Of a stretch of DNA of 64,000 bases, positions 16,874-25,769 are shown one piece after another. Both the position numbers and the translations under genes were made by a program. The notes under the pieces are model-generated. The model was not told the origin of the DNA. It did no database searches and saw nothing but the letters and a program-made list of their open reading frames with translations. Positions within the stretch are counted from its first letter, which is position 1, and each line of letters opens with the position of its first letter. The DNA lies in assembly GCF_001455205.1 (NCBI RefSeq), contig NZ_CP013341.1:1798001-1862000 (forward strand), written 5' to 3'. The stretch is from Nitrosomonas ureae. GTDB taxonomy: Bacteria; Pseudomonadota; Gammaproteobacteria; Burkholderiales; Nitrosomonadaceae.

Positions 16874-16921
16874 TTCGGTGAATCCCTATCAATAACATCA
16901 TTCAAAAATAGGGAGCTGAGA

Positions 16922-17995
16922 ATGGATGACAATCATCATGGCATAGTTGGAGGAGTTGATACCCACAAAGACATACATTTCGCAGCCGTAGTCGATACTT
17001 ACGATCGAGTGCTTGCCAGTAATTCTTTCTCCACAACACGGCAAGGATACAAATCAATGCTGATGAATTGGATGCAATCTTTTGGTGAGGTCAAGCGCAT
17101 TGGAATAGAATGCACTGGGACTTATGGTGCGGGTTTGCTAAGGTATCTGCAGCAGTTTGACGTCGAAATTTTAGAAGTTACCTCACCTGATAAAATGGAT
17201 CGACGCAGACGCGGCAAGAACGATACAATCGATGCGGAAAATGCGGCCCATGCTGCATTTGCTGGAATACGAACCGTCACACCTAAAACACGAGATGGCA
17301 TGGTGGAGTCGTTACGAGTTCTAAAGGTATGTAGGAAGACTGCCATTGCAGCTAGACGTATCGCACTCCAAATGATCCAAATGAATATTATTTCCGCACC
17401 AGAGTCGATTCGGGAACCGCTCCGTGCACTGACTCGCATGCAATTAATCCGTACTCTTGTCACTTGGCGGCCAGATCTGGGCGGGTATCGTAATATATCA
17501 ACTGCATACAAAATCGCATTGAAATCTCTTGCACGGCGATATCTGGAATTGCATGATGAGATTGCGGATCGGGATGTCATGATCTCAGCCATAGTTGATG
17601 AACTTGCTCCCGATCTGATTGCAGGTAAAGCCATTGGTTATGAGTCTGCTGCACAATTACTCATTACCGCGGGAGACAATCCGGATCGATTAAAATCCGA
17701 AGCTAGCTTTGCCGCATTATGCGGTGTAAATCCAATTCCTGCTTCCTCGGGCAAGGTCAATAGACACAGATTGAATCGCGGCGGTGACAGAGCCGCTAAT
17801 AGTGCACTGCATATTATCGCTATTGGACGACTAAGGACGGACAATAAAACTAAAGAGTATGTTGAAAAGCGTTTAACTCAGGGTCACACTAAACTTGAGG
17901 CGCTGCGGTGCCTTAAACGCTATATTGCGCGAGAAGTTTATTACATTCTGAAAAAACGCAACAATCTTATCAATAGTATCCAAATTGCTGCTTGA
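16922..17995 (+). CDS. IS110-family recombinase, copy 2
   Basis: A 357-residue recombinase of the same group as copy 1. ATG 16922 is chosen because GGGAGCTGAGA precedes it and the protein then aligns with copy 1; the frame is open back to 16811 through the guide-RNA region. DEDD residues are present in GGVDTHKD, IGIECTGTYG and KNDTIDAENA, and the serine motif PIPASSGKVNRHRLNRGGDRAA is intact. Substitutions relative to copy 1 are scattered and mostly silent or conservative, indicating selection on an active protein before both arrived here. Confidence 0.93.
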   Translation: MDDNHHGIVGGVDTHKDIHFAAVVDTYDRVLASNSFSTTRQGYKSMLMNWMQSFGEVKRIGIECTGTYGAGLLRYLQQFDVEILEVTSPDKMDRRRRGKNDTIDAENAAHAAFAGIRTVTPKTRDGMVESLRVLKVCRKTAIAARRIALQMIQMNIISAPESIREPLRALTRMQLIRTLVTWRPDLGGYRNISTAYKIALKSLARRYLELHDEIADRDVMISAIVDELAPDLIAGKAIGYESAAQLLITAGDNPDRLKSEASFAALCGVNPIPASSGKVNRHRLNRGGDRAANSALHIIAIGRLRTDNKTKEYVEKRLTQGHTKLEALRCLKRYIAREVYYILKKRNNLINSIQIAA

Positions 17996-18011
17996 CATTT
18001 AGAAGGGCATC

Positions 18012-18308
18012 CGCGGCAGCCAATACTGTGCACATGATTACCAGAATGTATTGCAACAATTTGGCATGATTGCTTCCATGAGTCGTAAGGGTGATTGCTA
18101 TGATAATGCACCGATGGAAAGCTTCTGGGGGATACTTAAAACCGAGCTGGTGCATCATAGAAGATTCAAAACACGGCAACAAGCCATCCAGGAGATTACC
18201 GAATATATAGAAATATTCTATAACCGGCAGAGAAAACAGAAAAAGCTGGATTATTTTTCACCAGCACAATTTACGCAGCAATACTATGCAAATTTGCTTG
18301 TTGCTTAA
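18012..18308 (+). pseudogene. IS3 element A transposase, 3' part of orfB
   Basis: It starts in frame as RGSQYCAHDYQNVLQQFGM and continues with SMSRKGDCYDNAPMESFWG (the last catalytic Glu) to a normal IS3-group C-terminus with IEIFYNRQR. It completes the orfB broken at 13190. The subgroup style (CAHDY, IEIFYNRQR) fits element A and not element B, whose relatives read differently after HSDRGSQY. Confidence 0.8.
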
Positions 18309-18352
18309 ACCAATGGACTCCATTCTTGACAGCACATACATGGACGCCCACT

Positions 18353-18600
18353 TTCTGCCAAGCTTTCAGTCAATGATTTTGAGCAGGTAAAGATTGCTGC
18401 CATACATCCGGACTTTGTATGAGGCGCATTGCCCCTGCCCCTGATGGAATTTGCTGAGTAGCGCCTTATCACCTCAGCGTGCTCTATGCACTGTGTGCTG
18501 TTTAGGTTTAGCTACTCACGGTCTGACCAGTTTCGCCATCATTGTCATGATTGCCCGTGCAATCGGTTGAAATTTTTCTCCTTAAATCTGCTGCAGTGCT
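18353..18600 (-). ncRNA. Candidate guide (bridge) RNA of the IS1111-type element
   Basis: The region lies downstream of the recombinase, where IS1111 elements are expected to encode their guide RNA. On the minus strand a 7-bp helix GAGTAGC/GCTACTC (about 18511-18517 with 18457-18463) closes a loop of about 50 bases. The loop contains ACAGCACA (18494-18501), complementary to the top strand of the downstream flank (18329-18336). It also contains TGAGGT (18471-18476), identical to the upstream flank (19754-19759). The matches are short, so this is suggestive only. Confidence 0.45.
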
Positions 18601-18612
18601 ATCAATAAATTT

Positions 18613-19668
18613 CTATGCAACACCATAATCATGCTCGGCAGCAACTGATGTCGTAGCGCGATTATGGTGGAATGTTGTGCCTTGGGCGAGCAACGCCCAG
18701 ATAATACGAGCATTTTTATTCGCTAGTGCAACAGCAGCGATATTCTTGTTGCGTCGAGCTATCAGTTTACGCAACCAGCTTTCTGGTTCTTCCTTATTTT
18801 CAGCAAAACGGATGACTGCTCTTGCTCCGTGAATCAGCAAAGTGCGCAGATAAGTGTCGCCACGTTTACTGATGCCGAGTAATATCTGCTTGCCACCACT
18901 GGAGCACTGTTTTGGCACCAATCCAAACCATGCCGAAAGTTGCTTGCCGTTCTTGAACTCTGTGGCATTTCCAACTGTTGCAACAATGGCGCTCGCCGTA
19001 ATCGGGCCAATACCGGGAATAGCTTCCAATCTTTGACTGGCTTCGTTCTCCTTGTGCCACAGCTTGATCTGCAATTCCAACTCTTCTATTTGTCGACTTA
19101 GTTGTTTGAGATGATCATTCAACTGTTTCAGTAAATGACGCATTGATCCTGGTAAATCGTTTCCAGCATCTTCCAGAATATCCGGCACCCGATTGATAAT
19201 CGAACGGATCCCTTGTGGGATAACAATACCAAATTCAGAAAGCAGGCCGCGTATCTGATTTGCCTGTGCGGTTCTGGCTTTGACGAAACCTTGCCTGGCA
19301 CGATGCACTGACAAAATGGCTTGTTGCTCAATATTCTTGATCGATACAAAACGCATGTTGGGTCGGCTTACCGCTTCGCAGATCGCTTCCGCATCTGCCA
19401 TATCATGCTTGTTGGTCTTGACGTAGGGTTTGACAAATTGGGGTGACATGAGCTTGACGGTGTGCCCAAATTCGCACAGCTTTCTCGCCCAATGGTGTGA
19501 ACTACCGCAGGCTTCCATCCCAATCAGGCAAGGCTCCAGATTGGCAAAAAACTTTGACATCTCGCTACGGCGCAACTGCTTGCGCAGCAACGCCTTACCA
19601 TACATATCCACGCCATGAATCTGAAATACTTCTTTTGCCAAATCAATGCCTATCGTTGTAATCTTCAT
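18613..19668 (-). CDS. IS1111-type IS110-family recombinase
   Basis: A 351-residue recombinase. RuvC-like residues are Asp9 (IGIDLAKEVF), Glu52 (GMEACGSSHHWAR), Asp89 and Asp92 (KHDMADAEA). After a coiled helical segment (about residues 175-212), the C-terminal domain shows AIPGIGPITASAIVA (helix-hairpin-helix-like). The serine motif is VPKQCSSGGKQ (about residue 256), followed by GISKRGDTYLRTLLIHGARAV. All key residues are intact. It is only distantly related to the two IS110 copies nearby, despite belonging to the same family. Confidence 0.93.
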   Translation of the reverse strand: MKITTIGIDLAKEVFQIHGVDMYGKALLRKQLRRSEMSKFFANLEPCLIGMEACGSSHHWARKLCEFGHTVKLMSPQFVKPYVKTNKHDMADAEAICEAVSRPNMRFVSIKNIEQQAILSVHRARQGFVKARTAQANQIRGLLSEFGIVIPQGIRSIINRVPDILEDAGNDLPGSMRHLLKQLNDHLKQLSRQIEELELQIKLWHKENEASQRLEAIPGIGPITASAIVATVGNATEFKNGKQLSAWFGLVPKQCSSGGKQILLGISKRGDTYLRTLLIHGARAVIRFAENKEEPESWLRKLIARRNKNIAAVALANKNARIIWALLAQGTTFHHNRATTSVAAEHDYGVA

Positions 19669-19837
19669 GTCGGACGCTCCTCTCTTATTTAGTGGGCTTT
19701 ATTGCACCACTACTTTGGCACTTCGATGCCGTTTAGGGTAGTGGGCGTCCATTACCTCACTTTTTGTGATGAGGTGTACCGCTAAAAGTAGTATGATTTT
19801 TGATTGAAGCAATACGCGGGTCGCGACTACTGCAACT

Positions 19838-19872
19838 AAAAAAACAAGAAACATTTTCTAAACATTTCTTGT
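19838..19872 (-). terminator. Intrinsic terminator after 6S RNA
   Basis: On the minus strand, an 8-bp stem (ACAAGAAA 19872-19865 with TTTCTTGT 19851-19844) is followed by a run of T. It lies 12 bases after the proposed 6S RNA 3' end and closes the zapB-zapA-6S unit. Confidence 0.75.
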
Positions 19873-19883
19873 CCTGAAATAAG

Positions 19884-20056
19884 CTCCCCACATATGCCGT
19901 TAGACCATCATCTTGAACCATGAGGTCCAAGGCGGTTGCTTCACGGATACATCAGGCACATCCATTAATGGCGCGCACAACAGTATCACTAAAATCCACA
20001 ACCATTTTCTAAAAATGGTTCAAAGAATATAAGTCTTAACAAACACCGCAGGGATT
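19884..20056 (-). ncRNA. ssrS: 6S RNA
   Basis: 6S RNA binds housekeeping RNA polymerase and mimics an open promoter. The call rests on position and conserved segments. It lies directly downstream of zapA, as in most proteobacteria. The minus strand begins near CCCTGCGGTGTTTG and ends near TATGTGGGGAG. The 3' half contains CCTTGGACCTCATGGTTCAAG, the counterpart of the conserved 6S helix. Length of about 173 is normal for the family, and a T-tailed terminator follows. Ends are estimated. Confidence 0.75.
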
Positions 20057-20074
20057 AACACCTTAATTTTATTT

Positions 20075-20371
20075 CTAAACTTCCATTGTTATTGCTTCAT
20101 CAACTTTCTTTTCTAGGATAATAATTCTACGCTTAAATTCATCCATGTCAAAACTTGTGATGCTTTTTAATATTAACAATTCATGGGTGATTTTTAACAT
20201 CGCAGTAATCGCGATGTGATCGGAATGGATAATTTTTCCTTCTGTTTTGATATCTTGTATTTTATTACCCAGATAAACGGCAGCGAGTTGAAGTTCTTCA
20301 CATTCTTTGTCAGTGCATGCGATACTGAATTCACGACCGATAATATTTACATTGAAAATGGAGTTATTCAT
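20075..20371 (-). CDS. zapA: Cell division protein ZapA
   Basis: ZapA binds and bundles FtsZ filaments at midcell. The 98-residue product has the family size. The N-terminal domain has NVNIIGREFSIACTDKECEELQLAAVYLGNKI, the family-typical IxGREYxxAC pattern. A C-terminal helix for coiled-coil dimer formation ends KKVDEAI. It overlaps the upstream zapB-like gene by 8 bases, and a 6S RNA lies just downstream. Confidence 0.92.
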   Translation of the reverse strand: MNNSIFNVNIIGREFSIACTDKECEELQLAAVYLGNKIQDIKTEGKIIHSDHIAITAMLKITHELLILKSITSFDMDEFKRRIIILEKKVDEAITMEV

Positions 20372-20561
20372 TTTCAGGAATATTCAATAAAAGCGCTTCA
20401 AGCCGGTCAGCAGCAACATGTATTTTCTCATTTAATTCCTCACATTGATGATGAGAATTCGCCAATTCTTTCTGTAATTTCTTATTTTCTACGCGGGTAT
20501 CTTGATACATACGTAAAAGTAATGAAACTTTTTCTTCTAAAGATTTCAGTTCTGTTTCCAT
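20364..20561 (-). CDS. ZapB-like / TIGR02449-type coiled-coil protein
   Basis: A 65-residue, almost wholly helical protein from ATG 20561 (a TTG three codons upstream is possible). Heptad-like leucines run through LKSLEEKVSLLLRMYQDTRVENKKLQKEL. It resembles the short coiled-coil proteins regularly encoded just before zapA in beta- and gammaproteobacteria (TIGR02449), which are compared with the division factor ZapB. It is translationally coupled to zapA. The role in Z-ring organisation is inferred from fold and neighbour. Confidence 0.8.
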   Translation of the reverse strand: METELKSLEEKVSLLLRMYQDTRVENKKLQKELANSHHQCEELNEKIHVAADRLEALLLNIPENE

Positions 20562-20570
20562 AGGGCACAA

Positions 20571-20846
20571 ATTTTTGAACTATTAAAAGGTTATTGAGTA
20601 ACCAAGTCTGAAATTCTGTTATCGTGCCCTGGTTTCCGATCAAAACAGCAATCCATAATTATTCTTGTTTTTTTGAGTATAAATTTTAATTAATTATCAA
20701 TAATTTGTATTAATATCTTAATATCCATGCCGAGAAGAATTTTATAACAATATATTTTTAATGTTTATTTTATAAATAATCAACAGACTTTGTAGCGATT
20801 ACGGAGACTAAAGTACTTATCTTTAGTATTTTTGTGAAAATTTTTG
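20571..20846. other. AT-rich spacer between zipA and the zapB-like gene
   Basis: It contains a 7-bp hairpin (20807-20813 with 20821-20827) just after the zipA stop, which could slow or end transcription on the minus strand although no T tract follows on that strand. The rest is very AT-rich and probably holds the promoter of the zapB-zapA-6S unit. No gene is seen. Confidence 0.4.
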
Positions 20847-22046
20847 TTATACAAATAATCGTAAGGCGCTAGGACTACCCGCGTTGATATGATTCTTTTT
20901 CATTAAAGTTTGTATTTCCAGCAGTTGCTGTTTACTTTTTTGCAATCCACTATCGCTTAACGGAACTCGATTATCATCAACTACGATTCCACCAAGGGTA
21001 TTGGAGAAAATCTTGGCCAAATGCGTCATTTGATCAAATACTCTTTCTCCATGGGCAACTCTTGGTACATCCAACAGAAAAGTTACGCCATGTGTAGTTA
21101 ATGATTTAATATTCTCAGGTAGGAATGGAGATGATTCATAATTATTCAATGTAAACAGAATATTATTGCTATCGTCGCGATATTTGAATAATCCATCTGT
21201 TTCCAGTCTGAATCCGGAAGCTTCCGCCAGTGCCCGAATCTTAGTACCAACAAATGCACCGTCGTCTTTGCTAATGATATTAATGCCTATCATGACATCG
21301 ACTTCAGCACAAAACTTATCGAGCATAACGGCTTTCTCATGTGCACTCACAATATCAGGACATTCTGCAGAAGCATTTACCTGTGATGCAAAATCTAGAA
21401 CTAAATCCCTGAATTTGGATAAATTGACCTCGCTGATAGGGCCAGCCCTGTCGGCAAGTTGCAAGCAGCCTTTCAAGTGACAGTAACCATCACTGTCCAC
21501 ATTGGATTCATTGGAGATTTCTTCCCATGGTTCATTTTTATCATGTTGTCCCAGCCAATAAACCGGTTTTCCAAAGTCAAATTTTCTTTGTAACAGCTTG
21601 GCAATGTGAGTATTGGCAATAACTGAGCCTGATCGAATATTGACGATGTAATTAGTATTACTATCATAGTCAAGCAGCGGTGAGGTTGTTGCGGAATTTA
21701 TAGAGGTGCTTGTTTGGGGAATATTGATGGTTGGATGTGCGGCTGATGTAACTGATGTTTTCTTTGATTCAACCGTTGGTAAATCAACTTGATCATCAGC
21801 TGGAGTCAAAGTATCAAGCGTTACATCCGATATTTTTTTATTAAACTTCGGTTCAATACGTTGAAAAGGTTCGTCAGAATGATGTGCGTCCAAGAGGATA
21901 TCATCATGTTTATGCTCAAATGCCGCTTGTACTTCTCGACGATAACGCAGTTGTTGCAGCCAGTTAAAAATGGCAACTGCAACGATAATTATGATGCCGA
22001 TAATGATCAAACTTATCTGCAAGTCACTCATGCTAAGAATCTCCAT
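20847..22046 (-). CDS. zipA: Cell division protein ZipA
   Basis: ZipA anchors FtsZ to the inner membrane. The 399-residue product has the ZipA layout: a short periplasmic tip, one N-terminal helix (about residues 8-28), a long charged Pro/Thr/Ser linker (about 60-135), and a C-terminal FtsZ-binding domain. The last third (LTTHGVTFLLDVPRVAHGERVFDQM then LGGIVVDDNRVPLSDSGL) is typical. AAGGAGGT precedes the start. It follows smc, the usual smc-zipA order; a ligA gene does not follow here. Confidence 0.88.
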   Translation of the reverse strand: MEILSMSDLQISLIIIGIIIIVAVAIFNWLQQLRYRREVQAAFEHKHDDILLDAHHSDEPFQRIEPKFNKKISDVTLDTLTPADDQVDLPTVESKKTSVTSAAHPTINIPQTSTSINSATTSPLLDYDSNTNYIVNIRSGSVIANTHIAKLLQRKFDFGKPVYWLGQHDKNEPWEEISNESNVDSDGYCHLKGCLQLADRAGPISEVNLSKFRDLVLDFASQVNASAECPDIVSAHEKAVMLDKFCAEVDVMIGINIISKDDGAFVGTKIRALAEASGFRLETDGLFKYRDDSNNILFTLNNYESSPFLPENIKSLTTHGVTFLLDVPRVAHGERVFDQMTHLAKIFSNTLGGIVVDDNRVPLSDSGLQKSKQQLLEIQTLMKKNHINAGSPSALRLFV

Positions 22047-22120
22047 ATTACCTCCTTGCTATTTCTTAAAGTTGCTGTTGGGGACAGCAGATTATGTCAG
22101 TTTTGTACGACTTACTACAA

Positions 22121-25100
22121 TCACTGGATTGCGGCCTGCTTGTCGCGTTTTCCCATAGTAATTGCATCAGCGAGATCGACGGTTACTATTCTTGATACAC
22201 CTTGTTCTTGCATTGTAACGCCAATTAGTCGCTGTGCCATCTCCATGGTTATTTTGTTATGGCTGATAAATAAAAATTGGGTATGTTGGGTCATGTTTTT
22301 GACTATTTCGCAAAATCGCTTGGTATTGTTGTCATCAAGGGGGGCATCGACTTCATCCAATAAGCAGAATGGAGCCGGATTTAATCGGAATAATGAAAAA
22401 ATCAATGCTAATGCAGTGAGCGCTTTTTCTCCACCGGATAATAAATGTATAGAACTGTTTTTTTTCCCTGGCGGTTGCGCCATCAACAGTAAGCCTGAAT
22501 CGAGAATTTTATTGTCACAAAATTCAAGCCGAGCTCTTCCCCCTGTAAAAATAACTGGAAAAATTTCATCCAGATATTTGTTTATTAGATAGAAAGTGTC
22601 GTTCAGGCGGCTTTGGGTCTCGCGATCAATCTGTTGAATGGCATTGTCCAACGTAGCAATGGCCGCGCCGATATCATGTAACTGTATCAGCAAATTGGAT
22701 CCTCGTGCGCGCGCAATTTCAAGTTCCTTTAATGCCCCGAGATTGACGGGACCGAGCTCTGCAATTTTTGTATTGATCTGATCAATCTCGGATTGTAATG
22801 CTGTCGTATTTTTTTTATTAAGGAGTGGTAACAGCAATTCCACTTCAATGTCTGCCTCATTGATTAGTGTATCAAATTGGCTCATTGTAATTGCCGCCGC
22901 TTGTTCCTTGAGTTGGAACTTACTTATGGTTTCACGCAATGAGTAAGATTTTTGTTCCGATGTCATGCGAATATTTTCTATTTCCTGTAATTCTTTTACG
23001 ATATTACTCGCTTCGTGGCGAACCTGTAATGCGGCTTGTTCGATTAATTTGCGTTGTGCCTGAGCATCTTGCAACAGAGTATTGATTCGGTTCGCATCTA
23101 ATTTTTCTTTTTCCCCGACCAAGTTAATATGATTTTCCGTGAGCTTTTGAAGATCTGCTTCAATGGCTTGAATGTGAATTTCAATCTCAATGATTTTATT
23201 CTGGCAAGTTTTTACATGAAAAGCAGCTTCTTGTACTTCTTGTGCGGATTGCAATATTTTTTGGCGTAAATTTATAAGTGCATGATTGGTTGCTTCCCAA
23301 GTGGATTGAGCTTGTTTCTCATCATTTTTGAGTGTTTCGATTTGTATCAAATTATTTTCAAATCTTGTTTTCGCAGATTTCTGTAGTGATATCTCATGAT
23401 CCAGTGCTCGCCTGATCTCGGTTAATTCGAAATTAATTTGCTCATTACGATGTGTCGTACGTTCGTTAACCTGAGTTAGTTTAACGACTTCAAGCTGTTG
23501 TTTGTGCCATTGTTCCTGAAATTGTTTGTTATTCTCGTTAACCGTTCGGAGAATATTTGCCAGTTCTATATGCTGTTGCTCTGCTTCTGATAATAAAATG
23601 CGCTGCTTCTGCAAAGATGATTCGTGTTGAGCAATTTCTGTTTGTATTTGTATGAGCTCTTGCTGTCTAGACAATACACCGTGCAAATCCGAATCAGGCG
23701 CATAAAAGGTAAAGCTATTATGAGTAATGATATGTCCTTGGCGAGTTACAATTATTTCATCCGGTTTTAAAGCTGCACGCTTAATAAGACCTTCTTTCGT
23801 GTCTTCTGTGACATAAACCGGGTGTAGCCAATTTTCTAAGACCTGTCTGATTTCAGGTTGAGCAACCGTGAGGAAAACAAGCAATTTCCTACAGTTTACA
23901 AGGTTATGAGTTGCCGATTGTGATGCCGCATCCGATAAATTGGGTTGGTTCTTATCAAAAATTGTCCATTTTAAGTTTGGTGCGTCATCGATCCAGTTTA
24001 AAACATGATCTAGTTGCTCGGATTCGATACCGTTGAGTCGTTCGCGTAATACAGCTTCCAAAGCGTTTTCCCATTCTGGTGTGATATGTATTTTCTGCCA
24101 TAAACGGGGTAACAGATCCAATTTATGCTTACTGAGCCATGTATTGAGATCCTGATTATTATTAAGTTTTTTCTGCAGGTCATCCAGTGCGGAAAAGCGG
24201 GCGATGGCCTGAGATAATGCATGTTGCAGTGCTTGAATATTGTCGATAATGTGTTGTTTATTTATGGCTGCATCTGACAGGTGATTTTCTAAACTTTTAC
24301 ACTTCAGAGTTCCATCTTTTAATGCACGTTCGATGTGTGCAATTTCTGACTGTAATTCCATTAACATGGAGGGTTCAATCGAGATTAATTCATTCTGTTC
24401 ATTGGATAAGCGCGCAAATCGAGTTTCTAGCTGTTGAATATTTTTTTCTGCATGTGAAAGATGATTTTCTTCAAGTTGATTGGTTTGTTCAAGAATTAAA
24501 AGGTTGTCTCGGTATGCGTTTAGTTTTTTTTGATGATTGAAGAATTCAGTTTCAACAGCAGGAAGTTTATTGTTTTCCTCTTTATAAACAATGATGTTGC
24601 ATTGATGAGATAACTTAGCATCTGCTTTTTCTTGTCGCCAGTGCCGAAGATTTTCTAACCTTGTTTCTTTTAATTGATGGTTTTCTTGGAGCTGGGCATC
24701 GGTTCGCTGAATTTGCTGTGTTAAGCGATCTTGTGTGTTTCTCAAATAGGTAATTTCTTGTTGCAGGCGTCCTATTTCAGCATCGGCAGAATATAATTGC
24801 CCTTGTATTTGAAGCAATTGTTCATTGATAGCCTGTTCTTTCTTGCGAGTATTCTCGTAATCTTTTTCTGCATTGTGTTGAGTCGAAAGTGTGATGTCCA
24901 ATTCCGCTTCAAGTTTTTGAATTTCTTTTTTTGCAGCATCGCGTTGATGCATAGCGTCTGCTCTACGCTGTAACCACAGCAAAGATTGAGATTTATGCGC
25001 TGCATCTTGCAGCAATTGGTATTGCATGGCAGTATTCGCTTGTGTTTCCAGGCGTTGCAACTGAGTTTCTAATTCCTGATGAATATCTTCTAAGCGTATT

Positions 25101-25672
25101 AGATTTTTTCGGGTTTCAGTCAGACGCAACGAAGTATCGTGTCTTCTTTCTCGATACTGAGAGATTCCGGCAGCTTCTTCTAGAAAATTTTTTAATTCCA
25201 GTGGCTTTGCTTCAATGATCCGTGAGATCATGCCTTGTTCAATGATGGCATAGCCATGACTACCAACACCGGTACCTAAGAAAAGATCAGAAATATCACG
25301 TCGCCTAACTTGAAGGTTGTTAATGAAATAACTTGAAATACCATTTCGGTGGAGAACACGTTTTATTGCAATTTCGGTATAGCTGGACCATTGGCCAGTA
25401 ATTTTGTTTAAGTGATTATCAAATACAATTTCAACACTGGCACGCCCAATTGCTTTTCGATTCTCCGATCCTGAGAATATAACATCTTGCATCGAATCTC
25501 CCCTTAGGGCTGAAGCTTTTGATTCTCCCAAAACCCACCGTACCGCATCGATGACGTTTGATTTTCCGCAGCCATTCGGGCCAACAATACCTACTAGATC
25601 ATGGGAAATTGGAACGGTAGTTGGTTCTGCAAAAGACTTGAAGCCGGCTAACTTGATATAGGCGAGGCGCAA
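22121..25672 (-). CDS. smc: Chromosome segregation protein SMC
   Basis: SMC is the chromosome-condensing ATPase working with ScpA/ScpB. The 1,183-residue protein has a Walker A (GPNGCGKSNVIDAVRWVLGE, residues about 31-50). Two long coiled coils (about 165-500 and 660-1010) flank a hinge near residues 515-640. The C-terminal head has the signature LLSGGEKALTALALIF and Walker B CLLDEVDAPLDD. Length and layout are normal and the frame is continuous. It is divergent from queF with a 97-base spacer and precedes zipA. Confidence 0.96.
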   Translation of the reverse strand: MRLAYIKLAGFKSFAEPTTVPISHDLVGIVGPNGCGKSNVIDAVRWVLGESKASALRGDSMQDVIFSGSENRKAIGRASVEIVFDNHLNKITGQWSSYTEIAIKRVLHRNGISSYFINNLQVRRRDISDLFLGTGVGSHGYAIIEQGMISRIIEAKPLELKNFLEEAAGISQYRERRHDTSLRLTETRKNLIRLEDIHQELETQLQRLETQANTAMQYQLLQDAAHKSQSLLWLQRRADAMHQRDAAKKEIQKLEAELDITLSTQHNAEKDYENTRKKEQAINEQLLQIQGQLYSADAEIGRLQQEITYLRNTQDRLTQQIQRTDAQLQENHQLKETRLENLRHWRQEKADAKLSHQCNIIVYKEENNKLPAVETEFFNHQKKLNAYRDNLLILEQTNQLEENHLSHAEKNIQQLETRFARLSNEQNELISIEPSMLMELQSEIAHIERALKDGTLKCKSLENHLSDAAINKQHIIDNIQALQHALSQAIARFSALDDLQKKLNNNQDLNTWLSKHKLDLLPRLWQKIHITPEWENALEAVLRERLNGIESEQLDHVLNWIDDAPNLKWTIFDKNQPNLSDAASQSATHNLVNCRKLLVFLTVAQPEIRQVLENWLHPVYVTEDTKEGLIKRAALKPDEIIVTRQGHIITHNSFTFYAPDSDLHGVLSRQQELIQIQTEIAQHESSLQKQRILLSEAEQQHIELANILRTVNENNKQFQEQWHKQQLEVVKLTQVNERTTHRNEQINFELTEIRRALDHEISLQKSAKTRFENNLIQIETLKNDEKQAQSTWEATNHALINLRQKILQSAQEVQEAAFHVKTCQNKIIEIEIHIQAIEADLQKLTENHINLVGEKEKLDANRINTLLQDAQAQRKLIEQAALQVRHEASNIVKELQEIENIRMTSEQKSYSLRETISKFQLKEQAAAITMSQFDTLINEADIEVELLLPLLNKKNTTALQSEIDQINTKIAELGPVNLGALKELEIARARGSNLLIQLHDIGAAIATLDNAIQQIDRETQSRLNDTFYLINKYLDEIFPVIFTGGRARLEFCDNKILDSGLLLMAQPPGKKNSSIHLLSGGEKALTALALIFSLFRLNPAPFCLLDEVDAPLDDNNTKRFCEIVKNMTQHTQFLFISHNKITMEMAQRLIGVTMQEQGVSRIVTVDLADAITMGKRDKQAAIQ

Positions 25673-25769
25673 TTTTTCAGTTTATGAGATAAGGCAGTTA
25701 TAATAGATAAAGCGCATCAGGCAATGAACATTTATTGTAACTGAATTAATTTATCTATGAGTATGAAGA

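Larger units (their letters stand above)
16624..18010 (+). mobile_element. IS110-group element, copy 2
   Basis: It has the same organisation as copy 1: left end AGTAAGAATAC at 16624, right end AGAAGGGCAT at 18001-18010. It is inserted at exactly the same codon boundary (His-Ser-Asp) of a different IS3 transposase. The right flank is the 3' part of IS3 element A (CGCGGCAGCC from 18012), with one extra C between. Left and right flanks therefore come from two different elements, pointing to recombination between IS110 copies. Confidence 0.85.
12253..18331 (+). mobile_element. IS3-family element A, degenerate and split by a 4.8-kb insertion
   Basis: The left part runs from about 12253 to 13190 and the right part from 18012 to about 18331. 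The right end (18309-18331) reads inward as TGTCAAGAATGG. The left end near 12253 has only partial similarity (TTTCAAGGAAT), so that boundary is approximate. Joining 13190 to about 18012 restores a continuous transposase motif HSD-RGSQYCAHDY, showing both parts were once one element. Everything between is later insertion or rearrangement. Confidence 0.75.
18341..19751 (-). mobile_element. Complete IS1111-type (IS110-family) element
   Basis: It is bounded by 12-base subterminal inverted repeats: TGGACGCCCACT at 18341-18352 and its complement at 19740-19751. Such repeats are characteristic of the IS1111 subgroup and absent from the IS110 subgroup. It has one recombinase gene and a 260-base 3' non-coding end. 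It lies 10 bases after the right end of IS3 element A. It is intact and a source for the truncated copy at 14584-15207. Confidence 0.85.

Noticed and set aside
25673..25769. preQ1 riboswitch upstream of queF
   Set aside because: No C-rich hairpin plus A-rich tail pattern; only an AT-rich promoter-like spacer.
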